A stretch of DNA of 64,000 nt from Polyangium sp. y55x31 (GTDB lineage: Bacteria > Myxococcota_A > Polyangia > Polyangiales > Polyangiaceae), in the NCBI RefSeq assembly GCF_029946505.1, contig NZ_JARZHG010000004.1, positions 1 through 64,000 on the forward strand, written 5' to 3'. This document shows positions 1 through 7,207 of this stretch, in pieces. The notes under the pieces were generated by a model that saw nothing but the letters and a program-made list of their open reading frames with translations, searched no databases and was not told the origin of the DNA. A program made the translations under genes and the position numbers. How positions within the stretch are numbered: the stretch's first letter is position 1; every line of letters starts with the position of its first letter.

Positions 1-152
1 CACACCTGCATATGTCGTCAGCAATCAAAAATGTACCGACGACTGGACCGAGCCTCGTTCGATTGATCCTACAAAGTGGGATGTTGGAGCCGATGGACCT
101 ACTCGACGGTTTATGAGATGAGTTCTAGACTGGTCGTGCCAAACCTGCGTAC

Positions 153-992
153 ATGAGCATCGACGAGCGACCTTTCCGCCAGGGTTATCCTTCCGACCTG
201 ACGGATGCCGAATGGGATCTCATCGCCGAGCTGCTTCCGACTCCGATCTGGATCCGGAATCTCCAGGAGCCGAAGTACCACCCGAGGGAGATCATGAACG
301 CCATTCGGTACCGCACGCGGACCGGCTGTTCGTGGAGACAGCTCCCACATGATTTCCCACCGCTTTCTTCTGTCTATCAATGGTACCAGCGGTGGACGAA
401 AGACGGCGTACTGGATGACATCCACGACCGTCTCCGCCGCATGGTGCGTGTGAAAGCCGGCCGAGAGCCAGAGCCGACCGCGGCTATCGTTGATAGCCAG
501 AGCGTCAAAGCAACAGACGTCGGCGGCCCAACGGGCTTCGACGCGAAAAAAAAAGGTGAGCGGACGAAAGCGTCATCTCCTCGTCGACGTCATGGGGATG
601 CTCCTCGGCGTGCAGATCACACCGGCATCGACGCAAGATCGTGATGGGGCCGTTCCCCTGTTACGGGAAGCTCATCGGGAGTATCCGACGCTCAAGCACA
701 TATGGGCCGATGGCGCGTATCATGGGAGCGTGATCGACAAGGTTCGTGCAGACACGGGACTGACCATCGAGATCGTCAAGCGCACGGATGACCTACGCGG
801 ACTTGTCGTATTGCCAAGGAGGTGGGTCGTGGAGCGAACGAACGGATGGCTCTGCAAATGGCGCCTGCTCAACAAGGAATACGAGCGTACCCTCGAATCA
901 GCCGCGCCGATGTCCTTTACGCAATGACCTCATTGATGCTCCGACGCCTGACGACTTCCGACGAGTCGCGCAAGGAAGCTCGGAAATCCTGA
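153..992 (+). pseudogene. IS5-family transposase, split by two frame changes
   Basis: This is a DDE transposase of the IS5 family (N-terminal DUF4096-like domain followed by a DDE catalytic core) that would cut and paste its own element. The first frame (153-644) carries YPSDLTDAEWDLIAELLP and the first catalytic Asp in IVDSQSVKA (about residue 114). The second frame (up to 927) resumes with KKVSGRKRHLLVD and holds the second Asp (HIWADGAYHG) and the Glu (RRWVVERTNGWL). The shift between them happens at a run of nine A. A second frame change near 905 is needed to recover the conserved tail (ADVLYAMTSLMLRRL), which then ends at a stop at 990-992. The A-run could be a genuine slippage site, but the second lesion looks like a one-base deletion, so the gene is probably dead. 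Confidence 0.8.
546..554 (+). other. A9 run, candidate slippage site in transposase
   Basis: Nine consecutive A lie exactly where transposase reading must move from frame 153 to frame 490. Joining KKK to VSGRKRHLL needs a net +1 (or -2) change. A9 homopolymers are well-known sites of polymerase slippage, and several IS5-group elements make their transposase by frameshifting. It may equally be a one-base insertion mutation. Confidence 0.55.
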
Positions 993-1003
993 CGAACACC
1001 CTC
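974..1003 (-). repeat. right inverted-repeat end of the IS
   Basis: Read outward on the minus strand the end starts GAGGGTGTTCGTCAGG, typical of IS427-group termini. It overlaps the last codons of the restored transposase frame. TTA at 1004-1006 immediately outside could be the target duplication. No partner is visible at the left side. Confidence 0.55.
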
Positions 1004-1072
1004 TTAGGGAAAACAAGCCGCCGGTTTCACCCCCGCGCATGACGAATATACAAGAATTCGGGGGACAATGAC

Positions 1073-1381
1073 ATGGGAACCAACGACGACGTGATCGCAA
1101 GGCAATGGGAATTCCTTTTGGAGCGGGCACATGGTCGCGTTCGCGCGGTCGCTGAACGCGCTGCCAAGGAACCGGAACTGCGCCGGTTCTACCCGTTTCA
1201 GAGCCTGAACTTCCTGCGGTTCAGCCGAAAGGTGTCCTATCCGTTCGACATGTTGCCATATATTGCTGCGGAGGGACTCGATAACGGTCGCTATGAAGCG
1301 AGAAGCGCTGACAATCGAAAACTCTGTGAGGGTACGCTAGACGACGTGATCGTAGCTGTGCTCCGAGCACTACGCGAGTGA
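1073..1381 (+). CDS. DUF6193-like small protein (102 aa)
   Basis: The protein resembles the C-terminal core of DUF6193 proteins, which occur near peptide and natural-product genes in actinobacteria and myxobacteria and have no established biochemical function. The recognisable parts are an aromatic motif followed by a Phe-Ser stretch (PFQSLNFLRFSRKVSYPF, residues about 40-57), a conserved IA.....GRY.. segment and a C-terminal helix ending in ALRE. There is no signal peptide or membrane segment, so it should be cytosolic. The start ATG is preceded by GGGGGACAATGAC, a weak ribosome site. Base composition is visibly less GC-rich than the downstream genes, and it sits directly beside the IS right end, which suggests acquisition. 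The family call is from motif memory only. Confidence 0.65.
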   Translation: MGTNDDVIARQWEFLLERAHGRVRAVAERAAKEPELRRFYPFQSLNFLRFSRKVSYPFDMLPYIAAEGLDNGRYEARSADNRKLCEGTLDDVIVAVLRALRE

Positions 1382-1692
1382 AGGCCAGGGGCTATTTGAC
1401 CATATCGATGAATGAGCAGCGGAGTACGCCCTCCCGCCCAGCTCGATTTCCGCACGAATTGCCGCCGCTCGCTGATGATTTCGCATCGGTCGCTCCCTTC
1501 GAGGCACCAGCGTCGAAGGAGCGAGCCGTCGGTGTCACGACGGGGGTGGGCGAGGTGGTACGCGGATCCGTCGTCAAGAGGACGCGGATGGCGCGGGTTA
1601 CGCCGAGTCAGGGGTGATGGAACCGTTCTCGGAGGTCGGTTCGGGGCTCCGCGCGGACCTCGAAGGTGACCCCTCGCCGCGGTCCCGCGCAT
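1382..1692. other. intergenic stretch without a convincing gene
   Basis: Short frames exist on both strands but have arginine/proline-rich shadow composition, no ribosome sites and no recognisable motifs. The only notable element is one copy of a 24-nt sequence (1635-1658) that recurs exactly at 10954-10977. Confidence 0.6.
1635..1658. repeat. 24-nt dispersed repeat, copy 1
   Basis: This sequence is identical over 24 nt to 10954-10977. It contains the self-complementary core CCGCGCGG. Both copies lie in non-coding DNA just downstream of a minus-strand gene's 3' end and beyond the end of a plus-strand gene, in a convergent-type gap. Confidence 0.6.
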
Positions 1693-2226
1693 TCAAGCGT
1701 GGGCATTCACGCACTCGGATCGCTCGATGCGCTGCGAGTAGCTGCCGAGTGGATGGGCGACCTCGCGGATCGCCCCGTCGGCGGCGACGAGATAGACGCC
1801 GACGATGGCGGGGTCGATGCGTTCAGCCCCTTCGCGCTTTCCAATGCAACCGATGACGTTTCCCTCGGACGACGAGGCGATCAACGACCAGTGGACCTGC
1901 GTGTGCGGGTAGGCTCGGCGGAACTCCGCGAGCGCCAACGAGCCTGCGCGGCGCGTCGCGTCGAACTCCTCGGCGGTGAGCCGCGGAATCCTGCGGTGCC
2001 GGGCGAAAAACGAGAGCTTGAAGCCCGCCAGGGGAGCCGCCAGAGCGGCCAGCACCGTGGCGAGGATTCCGCTTGCCCCGAAGTGCTTCGCCGCGAAGAA
2101 GGTTCCGACGGCCGCGCCGCCGGCGATCAGCACATCGGCCAGCGTGATCCACGCGGGGTTCGGTGGAACGTCGACGAAGATGCTGTCCGGATCATCGGCG
2201 AAGTCACCAAGTTTGCCCCGTGACAT
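1693..2226 (-). CDS. hypothetical membrane-anchored protein (177 aa)
   Basis: Function is not recognised. The chain begins MSRGKLGDFADDPDSIF and has one or two hydrophobic segments close together (about residues 22-60: WITLADVLIAGGAAVGTFFA, then ILATVLAALAAPLAGF), which suggests a hairpin in the inner membrane. A soluble C-terminal domain follows, with basic-aromatic character and probable beta strands (VHWSLIASSSEGNVIGCIG, VGVYLVAADGAIREV). The reading frame is open further upstream, but the ATG at 2226 is preceded at a good distance by AGGATG, whereas upstream candidates have no ribosome site and would run into the control region of the divergent gene. ATG at 2241 is an alternative. Confidence 0.55.
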   Translation of the reverse strand: MSRGKLGDFADDPDSIFVDVPPNPAWITLADVLIAGGAAVGTFFAAKHFGASGILATVLAALAAPLAGFKLSFFARHRRIPRLTAEEFDATRRAGSLALAEFRRAYPHTQVHWSLIASSSEGNVIGCIGKREGAERIDPAIVGVYLVAADGAIREVAHPLGSYSQRIERSECVNAHA

Positions 2227-2416
2227 CGGCTCATCCTGCATCACGGCATGTCGCCAGTCCACCACCGACTGGCGCGCGTGGTTCTCCTGGAGGCTGTTGA
2301 CGTGAGAAGCGAATCTCGTTACATACGCCACAAATGCTCGTAGTTTCGTGCGGAATGGAACTCCCGCGCCTGGTGCGCGGAACGAGTCGTTCGTGAGCGA
2401 GCCGCCGAGAGGACCG

Positions 2417-3589
2417 ATGGATTCAACCAACGAGACGCCACGCACTCCGCTCGAGTGCACCGACGGCGAACCCTTCTTGTTTGCGGCCGTTTCGCCCATC
2501 CCCGGCCGCTCGCCGCGTCTCGATCTCCCGCTGGCCAGCGAGGGCCCCGCGATTGATCACTACTCGTCGCAGCACGCGCCGCGGGGGCTCGTCGCGTATC
2601 GTCTGCGTCGGGGGGACGTGGCGGTCCTCGATGACGTGACGCGCGCCCTCTCGCGTGTGCCTGCAGCGGAAGGCAGCGATGCCGGCGCGGATTCTTCGCG
2701 GTGGGGTGCGCGGCAAGGCGCACGCACCGCGCCCTCCGAGCCGGCGCCCGACGATGCGCGGCGCGCGCTGCTCGCGAATCCGTTCCGCGCGGTGCGTGAG
2801 CTGAGGGATGGCGCGCGTGAGGTGCTCGCGGCTCACCCCGAGCTTCGCGGGGACGTGCTCGCCGCTCTCACGGTCGCGGTCACGGACGAGACCGAGCAAT
2901 ACGACGTCCGCTTTCATGCACTCGAGCAGCTCGCGGAGCTCGATCGCGCGTACGCGGTCGCCATCGCCGAAATGGTCGAGGACCCCAGGATGGCCCCGCT
3001 GGTCGCGCCGCTCGTGAAGTTTCCGGAGCCCGGCGCGCTTGCGCGTTACGCCCACGACATCGGGCTTCTCCCCGAGATCACCGACGGGGAGCTTCGCGCG
3101 GTCACGATCGAAAACGTTCTCGGGTCGCGTACGGCCCTCTTCGCGAAGGAGACCGACGCGTACCCGAATCACTACGACGACGTGCTCACTCGCCTGGCGC
3201 GACTCGTGTCGCCGGTGCTCGACGACGTCCTCTTCGAAGAGGTGCCACACCATGAGTTCTTCGATGACGACGTGTCCGACGAGGACGACGACGACGACGA
3301 CGACGCGTATCGGCCGGTGAACGACCCCGATCAATTGCGCGACGCGTACAGGCTGCGCGCGTTCTTGCCGGATTGCACCTACGAGATCGTCGCCGGCGAC
3401 ACCACGGATTGGATCGCGGTGGAGCCGGTGCTGGGGCTCCTGAACACGCTGTGCGAGGCGCGCGGGTCGGACCTCCGCTTCGTCGAGCTTTCGACCGGCT
3501 CGCAAGACGGGTGCGTGCTCGCGGCGCCAGCGCGGGCCATTCAAACCGCCGTCGACGACGGCGTCCTCGTCGTGATATGGCCGAGCTGA
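2417..3589 (+). CDS. hypothetical acidic protein with poly-Asp tract (390 aa)
   Basis: I do not recognise this protein. It is cytosolic in appearance, without signal or membrane segments. A central part of short helical pairs (VRFHALEQLAELDRAYAVAI, VEDPRMAPLVAPLVKF) has a HEAT-like feel. A run of about fifteen acidic residues (FFDDDVSDEDDDDDDD, around residue 300) precedes a C-terminal alpha/beta portion. The start at 2417 is favoured because GAGAGGA lies five bases upstream; the longer frame from 2348 has no ribosome site. The next gene follows after 11 nt, so the two are likely co-translated. Confidence 0.6.
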   Translation: MDSTNETPRTPLECTDGEPFLFAAVSPIPGRSPRLDLPLASEGPAIDHYSSQHAPRGLVAYRLRRGDVAVLDDVTRALSRVPAAEGSDAGADSSRWGARQGARTAPSEPAPDDARRALLANPFRAVRELRDGAREVLAAHPELRGDVLAALTVAVTDETEQYDVRFHALEQLAELDRAYAVAIAEMVEDPRMAPLVAPLVKFPEPGALARYAHDIGLLPEITDGELRAVTIENVLGSRTALFAKETDAYPNHYDDVLTRLARLVSPVLDDVLFEEVPHHEFFDDDVSDEDDDDDDDAYRPVNDPDQLRDAYRLRAFLPDCTYEIVAGDTTDWIAVEPVLGLLNTLCEARGSDLRFVELSTGSQDGCVLAAPARAIQTAVDDGVLVVIWPS

Positions 3590-3600
3590 GAGGTGAGACG

Positions 3601-3807
3601 GTGACGAAAAACGTGACGGGATGCTCGTGCAAAGCCTTTGTCGACGCACGCAACTACGGATTCGTGCGCGAAGATGCAACGGGCTTCTGGCTCGCCGATC
3701 TCGAGCAGGGCTCGGCCGGCATGGGGGGGTATCAGCGGATGTATGGCCCCGCGATCGCGTTCTGCCCGTTCTGCGGCACGAAGCTCGTGACGGCGCCGCG
3801 CGGCTAA
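3601..3807 (+). CDS. small zinc-ribbon-like protein (68 aa)
   Basis: This short protein begins at GTG with a strong ribosome site (AGAGGTGAG) just upstream. It has an N-terminal CSCK pair (TGCSCKAFVDARNYGF) and a C-terminal CPFCGTKL knuckle, so four cysteines are available to bind one zinc ion. The closing motif is typical of small zinc-ribbon proteins. It sits 11 nt after the acidic hypothetical gene and probably forms an operon with it. The exact role is unknown; a nucleic-acid or protein-binding adaptor is only a guess. Confidence 0.65.
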   Translation: MTKNVTGCSCKAFVDARNYGFVREDATGFWLADLEQGSAGMGGYQRMYGPAIAFCPFCGTKLVTAPRG

Positions 3808-3852
3808 GAGCGGCCTGCCGCCGGGCGTGATCACCGGGCTGGAGAGATTGCC

Positions 3853-3880
3853 CGCGGGCGCGGTGACGTATCTCGGCGAC
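3853..3880. repeat. 28-nt direct repeat, left copy flanking RCC1 gene
   Basis: This copy matches 6262-6289 at 25 of 28 positions, with further similarity (GGGCTSGAG) a few bases upstream of both. The two copies are in the same orientation and bracket the A/T-richer RCC1 gene. Confidence 0.6.
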
Positions 3881-4013
3881 GCGCCTCGCCCTGCTGCTGG
3901 CCGGCGAGCGCCGGCTCGTGAGCCTCGGCGTCGACCAGAAGGTGCGCGGCGGCGCGGGATTTGCGCTGATGCTCGGCGGCTACGTTGGAGCACATGGCCC
4001 GCAACGCCGTTGA
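3867..4013 (+). pseudogene. possible gene remnant without start codon
   Basis: Between the stop at 3864 and the stop at 4011 there is an open stretch encoding a protein-like sequence that includes LALLLAGERRLVSLGV and GGAGFALMLGGYVG. It has no start codon or ribosome site. Its composition is less shadow-like than other short frames, so it may be the 3' end of a gene interrupted when the neighbouring RCC1 gene arrived. The evidence is thin. Confidence 0.25.
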
Positions 4014-4055
4014 GTTGGCATTCCTGTTTCACCTGCCATCGATCCACCATCAAGC

Positions 4056-6206
4056 TTACTCCGGCACCCATTCCCCATGGATGTCACCATTGCCGAGCTG
4101 CCCGAATTGATTGAATCCCTTGCACAGGACCGTACCTTCGTTTCGAAGAACGCACCCGTGTTGCGCCCCTAGTACCAACTGATGAATGCCCGGCAAATCC
4201 GAATAAGTCTTGGGCAACGCATTCAGCATCATGCCCTCGAGAAGATAGACGCCGTGGCCTTCCAGCATTTCGCTGCACGATTCCCAGCCTCGATGAAGAA
4301 GCACGCATGCCCAATAGGCATCCGGCTGGAGATGGAGTGGACGATTGTTCTCCACAACTTCAAGCGTCTGGGCTCGGATGAACTCCACATGCTGCTTCAA
4401 TTCGGACGATGACGACAAGCCACCCCAGCAATACACTTTCTCATCCTTTTTCGCGACACCGCAGGTATGAAAACCGCAATTGGCAATATGGCCAACGGGA
4501 GGGAGATCACGTACGATCACCGTGGCATCAACCGGTATCATTGCCCCAACAGCGAGTAGGTCTTCTAGATGCTGTCCCCAACACCGGACCTCTCCTGTCG
4601 CCAAGAGTGCGCACGAGTATTTACCTCCAATGGCGAGCTGCTTCGCGTTAAAAATGCCCGGAATGATCGCTGGCGCTGTGCGCTTCTCTTCGGCCTTCAT
4701 TGGATCATCTCGCCAGCACCAAACAGTACCATTCTTGCGACGAACACAGGTGTCCACACGTGGGAAGTACCTTTTCACGCCGGCCAGTGCGACGTCGACG
4801 ACGTCGTCAAAGAGCTTCTCTGGTCGGGGGCGGAGGGGCGCGCGATTCGTGTCGATTGGGCCAACACCCCCGCCCCAACACCATAATGTGTCGTCGCTTC
4901 TGCGAGCACATGTCCGCGTATTGCTAGCAGTGATTTGCACGACATCGGTCAGCCCCTGGACCTCGACGGGGCGCGGTTGAATGGCTTGCCTGTCATTACC
5001 AAGTTCACCATAGGTATTGTCACCCCAGCAATACACATGGCCTTGTATTGTGCGCGCACATGTGTGGTACGCGCCGAGCGCAATCTGTGCCGTCCGTTCG
5101 AGTTCGACACGTACTGGCGCTCCAAAAAGATACCATGGGCCTTGGCGCGCGCGTGATCCATCCCCACTCCCCCAGCATCGAATGGCACCAGATACGAGTC
5201 GCGCACATGTGCTGCTCTCAGAGGCAACGATGCTGATTGTATCTGCAAGTCCATGCACGGAGGATGGAATCATCCGTCTTTCGACACGGGTGCCATCGCC
5301 GAGCTGACCATGGCGATTGTCCCCCCAGCATCGTACTGTTCCATTTGCAAGACGAGCACAGCCGTGATTCCGTCCTATTGCGAGCGATGTCGGATTTTCG
5401 ATGGATGGTACCGGTTCTGTATCGAGCGTTTTTCCCAGAAGAGTCGGTCTGCCATCGCCCCAGCACTGCACCATTCCGGTTTCGGTCACCGCACAGCCCA
5501 TTGTCCCGCCAACCCCGACCTCTCGCGCACCAGAGACTCCTTTCACCATCACGGGCACATGTCGACCGTCATGCGTTCCATCGCCGAGTTGCCCATTTTC
5601 GTTCTTGCCCCAGCATACCACGGTACCAGATTTTCGGCGCGCGCAAGTTGATTCCCCATAGACGGAAACATCGACGGCATCGTTTAGCTCCTTGACGGTG
5701 ACCGGTTGGTCCGATGAAACCGCGGTGCTGTCGCCTAGTTGACCATGATCATTTTTTCCCCAGCAACGGACTGTGCCGTTGGCACGTACGGCGCATGCGT
5801 GCGTTGTGCCGACACCAAGGTCTACGATGTCGTTTTGCAACCCTGATACATCGGAAAGCTCCGATTCTTCCGCTGTGCGCTCGACAGATTTGCTACAACG
5901 AACCACACCCGTTGCCAATCGAATGCATGCGGCAAACGACGCCTGCTGACCACCCAAAGCAAATTGTGCGGCAGTCGCGAGCCAGGGAACGGGTCGATAC
6001 ATTTCCGTTCGATAGGTTGTCGTGCAATAGGCTTCTCCGCCCGGCCATACACCACAGAGGAACGCACCGTCGAGCGCGATATCGAGCGCGCCGTGATCTC
6101 GAAAATTGCCGCGCACGAGTGGGGGAGAGCGAGGCTTCGGCGGTGCCTCGCAAGCGACGAGTGCGGGTAGGAGAACGATGCTCCATCGACAAGACGCAAA
6201 ACTCAT
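4056..6206 (-). CDS. RCC1-repeat lipoprotein (716 aa)
   Basis: This is a probable surface lipoprotein folded as one or two RCC1-like seven-bladed beta-propellers. The N-terminus MSFASCRWSIVLLPALVAC is a lipoprotein signal with a lipobox ending at Cys. The rest is made of about ten or more repeats of the form G..HACA....G.V.CWG.N..GQLGD, for example CAVRANGTVRCWGKND and GCARLANGTVRCWGDN. In myxobacteria such propellers are common but their ligands are unknown; eukaryotic RCC1 is a nucleotide exchange factor, and that role should not be assumed here. Start at 6206 is chosen because it yields the lipoprotein signal. The gene is clearly richer in A/T than its neighbours and is bracketed by 28-nt direct repeats. 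Confidence 0.85.
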   Translation of the reverse strand: MSFASCRWSIVLLPALVACEAPPKPRSPPLVRGNFRDHGALDIALDGAFLCGVWPGGEAYCTTTYRTEMYRPVPWLATAAQFALGGQQASFAACIRLATGVVRCSKSVERTAEESELSDVSGLQNDIVDLGVGTTHACAVRANGTVRCWGKNDHGQLGDSTAVSSDQPVTVKELNDAVDVSVYGESTCARRKSGTVVCWGKNENGQLGDGTHDGRHVPVMVKGVSGAREVGVGGTMGCAVTETGMVQCWGDGRPTLLGKTLDTEPVPSIENPTSLAIGRNHGCARLANGTVRCWGDNRHGQLGDGTRVERRMIPSSVHGLADTISIVASESSTCARLVSGAIRCWGSGDGSRARQGPWYLFGAPVRVELERTAQIALGAYHTCARTIQGHVYCWGDNTYGELGNDRQAIQPRPVEVQGLTDVVQITASNTRTCARRSDDTLWCWGGGVGPIDTNRAPLRPRPEKLFDDVVDVALAGVKRYFPRVDTCVRRKNGTVWCWRDDPMKAEEKRTAPAIIPGIFNAKQLAIGGKYSCALLATGEVRCWGQHLEDLLAVGAMIPVDATVIVRDLPPVGHIANCGFHTCGVAKKDEKVYCWGGLSSSSELKQHVEFIRAQTLEVVENNRPLHLQPDAYWACVLLHRGWESCSEMLEGHGVYLLEGMMLNALPKTYSDLPGIHQLVLGAQHGCVLRNEGTVLCKGFNQFGQLGNGDIHGEWVPE

Positions 6207-6261
6207 TACAATCACGTATGCGACACTCCTGTGCGGCAAAGCTTGGAGGGCTCGAGCCATC

Positions 6262-6289
6262 CGCGGGCGCGGTGACGTACTGCGGCGAC
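6262..6289. repeat. 28-nt direct repeat, right copy flanking RCC1 gene
   Basis: Second copy of the repeat at 3853-3880 (25 of 28 identical, same orientation). It lies 56 bp upstream of the RCC1 start codon. Confidence 0.6.
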
Positions 6290-6328
6290 TTCACGCGCTG
6301 ACGCGAGTTTCGAGTGTACCGTGCGCCC

Positions 6329-7051
6329 ATGTGGCGCCTCTTCACGAGCCTCGTCATCGCCCTCTTCGTCACCTTCCCGCTGTGCTTCGCCGCCGTCGGC
6401 CTCGCCGTCGAGTACGCGGCCGGCAGGCTGGTCGTCGACGATACCGCACTGCCGACGAGCATCGGCCTGGCCGTGCTCATCCCCCTCTCGTCCTTCGGCG
6501 CGCTCCGCCTCTTCCAAGCCTGGCGCCGGAGCCGCCCGCAGCGCAGCGAGACCACCGAGACCCGCGGCTTGCTCGAGCGCTTCGCCCTCGCCAACCCCGG
6601 CCTCTTCGCGAGCGCCGTCAGCTTCAACGGCTTCGGCCTGCGCTACCTCGACCCGCACCACCGCGGCCCCGGCGACGGCCTGACCATGACCCTGTGGCTG
6701 ACCGTCGCCTTCCTGCCGGTCGCGCCGGTCCGTCGCGAGCGCCTGCGCTTCCTCGGCCCCGAGAAGCAGCGCGGCCTGCCCTTCGTCCTCACCTGGCAGA
6801 CCGCCACGATCCAGACCGTCGAGCGCCTCCCCGTCGACCGCCCGCGCAACCGCCGCGTCTACGGCTTCTATTACGGCATCTTCCTGCCGCTCGTCGTCGC
6901 CCCGCCCGTCATCGGCTTCGTGACGCTGGTGCAGCGCCACTTCCGCGTCGCGGCCTGGCAGTTCTTTACCGCGGTCGCGCTCTACCTCGTCTGGGGCATC
7001 GGCCTCGTCGCCCTCGAACGCCGCGTCATGGGCACCCCCGACGCCCTGTGA
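6329..7051 (+). CDS. hypothetical multi-pass membrane protein (240 aa)
   Basis: The protein has four probable transmembrane segments: residues about 3-24 (LFTSLVIALFVTFPLCFAAV), 40-60, 180-205 (FYYGIFLPLVVAPPVIGFV) and 215-235. Between the second and third is a soluble section with arginine-rich stretches. No family was recognised. The frame is open to a GTG at 6314, but the ATG at 6329 puts the hydrophobic segment right at the N-terminus. The ribosome site is weak. It stands alone between an RCC1 gene and an FG-GAP gene. Confidence 0.6.
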   Translation: MWRLFTSLVIALFVTFPLCFAAVGLAVEYAAGRLVVDDTALPTSIGLAVLIPLSSFGALRLFQAWRRSRPQRSETTETRGLLERFALANPGLFASAVSFNGFGLRYLDPHHRGPGDGLTMTLWLTVAFLPVAPVRRERLRFLGPEKQRGLPFVLTWQTATIQTVERLPVDRPRNRRVYGFYYGIFLPLVVAPPVIGFVTLVQRHFRVAAWQFFTAVALYLVWGIGLVALERRVMGTPDAL

Positions 7052-7207
7052 GCCGCGGTTCCGTGGTGCGTCGAACTATGTTCGCCCCCCGGACGTGAGC
7101 TCGTCAATACGAGGGTGAATGCGCGTCCCGGAAGCGGATGCGGGTGCGATTGGCTCTGCGCCGTCGCGTACTGTACAACTCGCCCCCCTCGCGCATCAGG
7201 AGAAAGC

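Larger units (their letters stand above)
153..1003 (+). mobile_element. IS5-type insertion sequence, decayed, left end not found
   Basis: The transposase reading frames together with a right end that reads outward as GAGGGTGTTCGTCAGGATTT make this an IS5-superfamily element, probably of the IS427 type. The right end is followed by TTA, which fits the short TNA target duplications known for that group. A matching left inverted repeat should lie within about 150 nt upstream of position 153, but I could not find one between 1 and 152. The element therefore looks left-truncated or rearranged. The coordinates given start at the transposase start codon because the true left boundary is unknown. Confidence 0.7.

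Noticed and set aside
1..120. Left inverted repeat of the IS near positions 11-20
   Set aside because: Only a short GTCGTCAG-like match exists, without the GAGGGTGTT start found at the right end.
1378..1692. Short frames on both strands after the DUF6193-like gene
   Set aside because: Low-complexity composition, no ribosome site and no motif; treated as non-coding.
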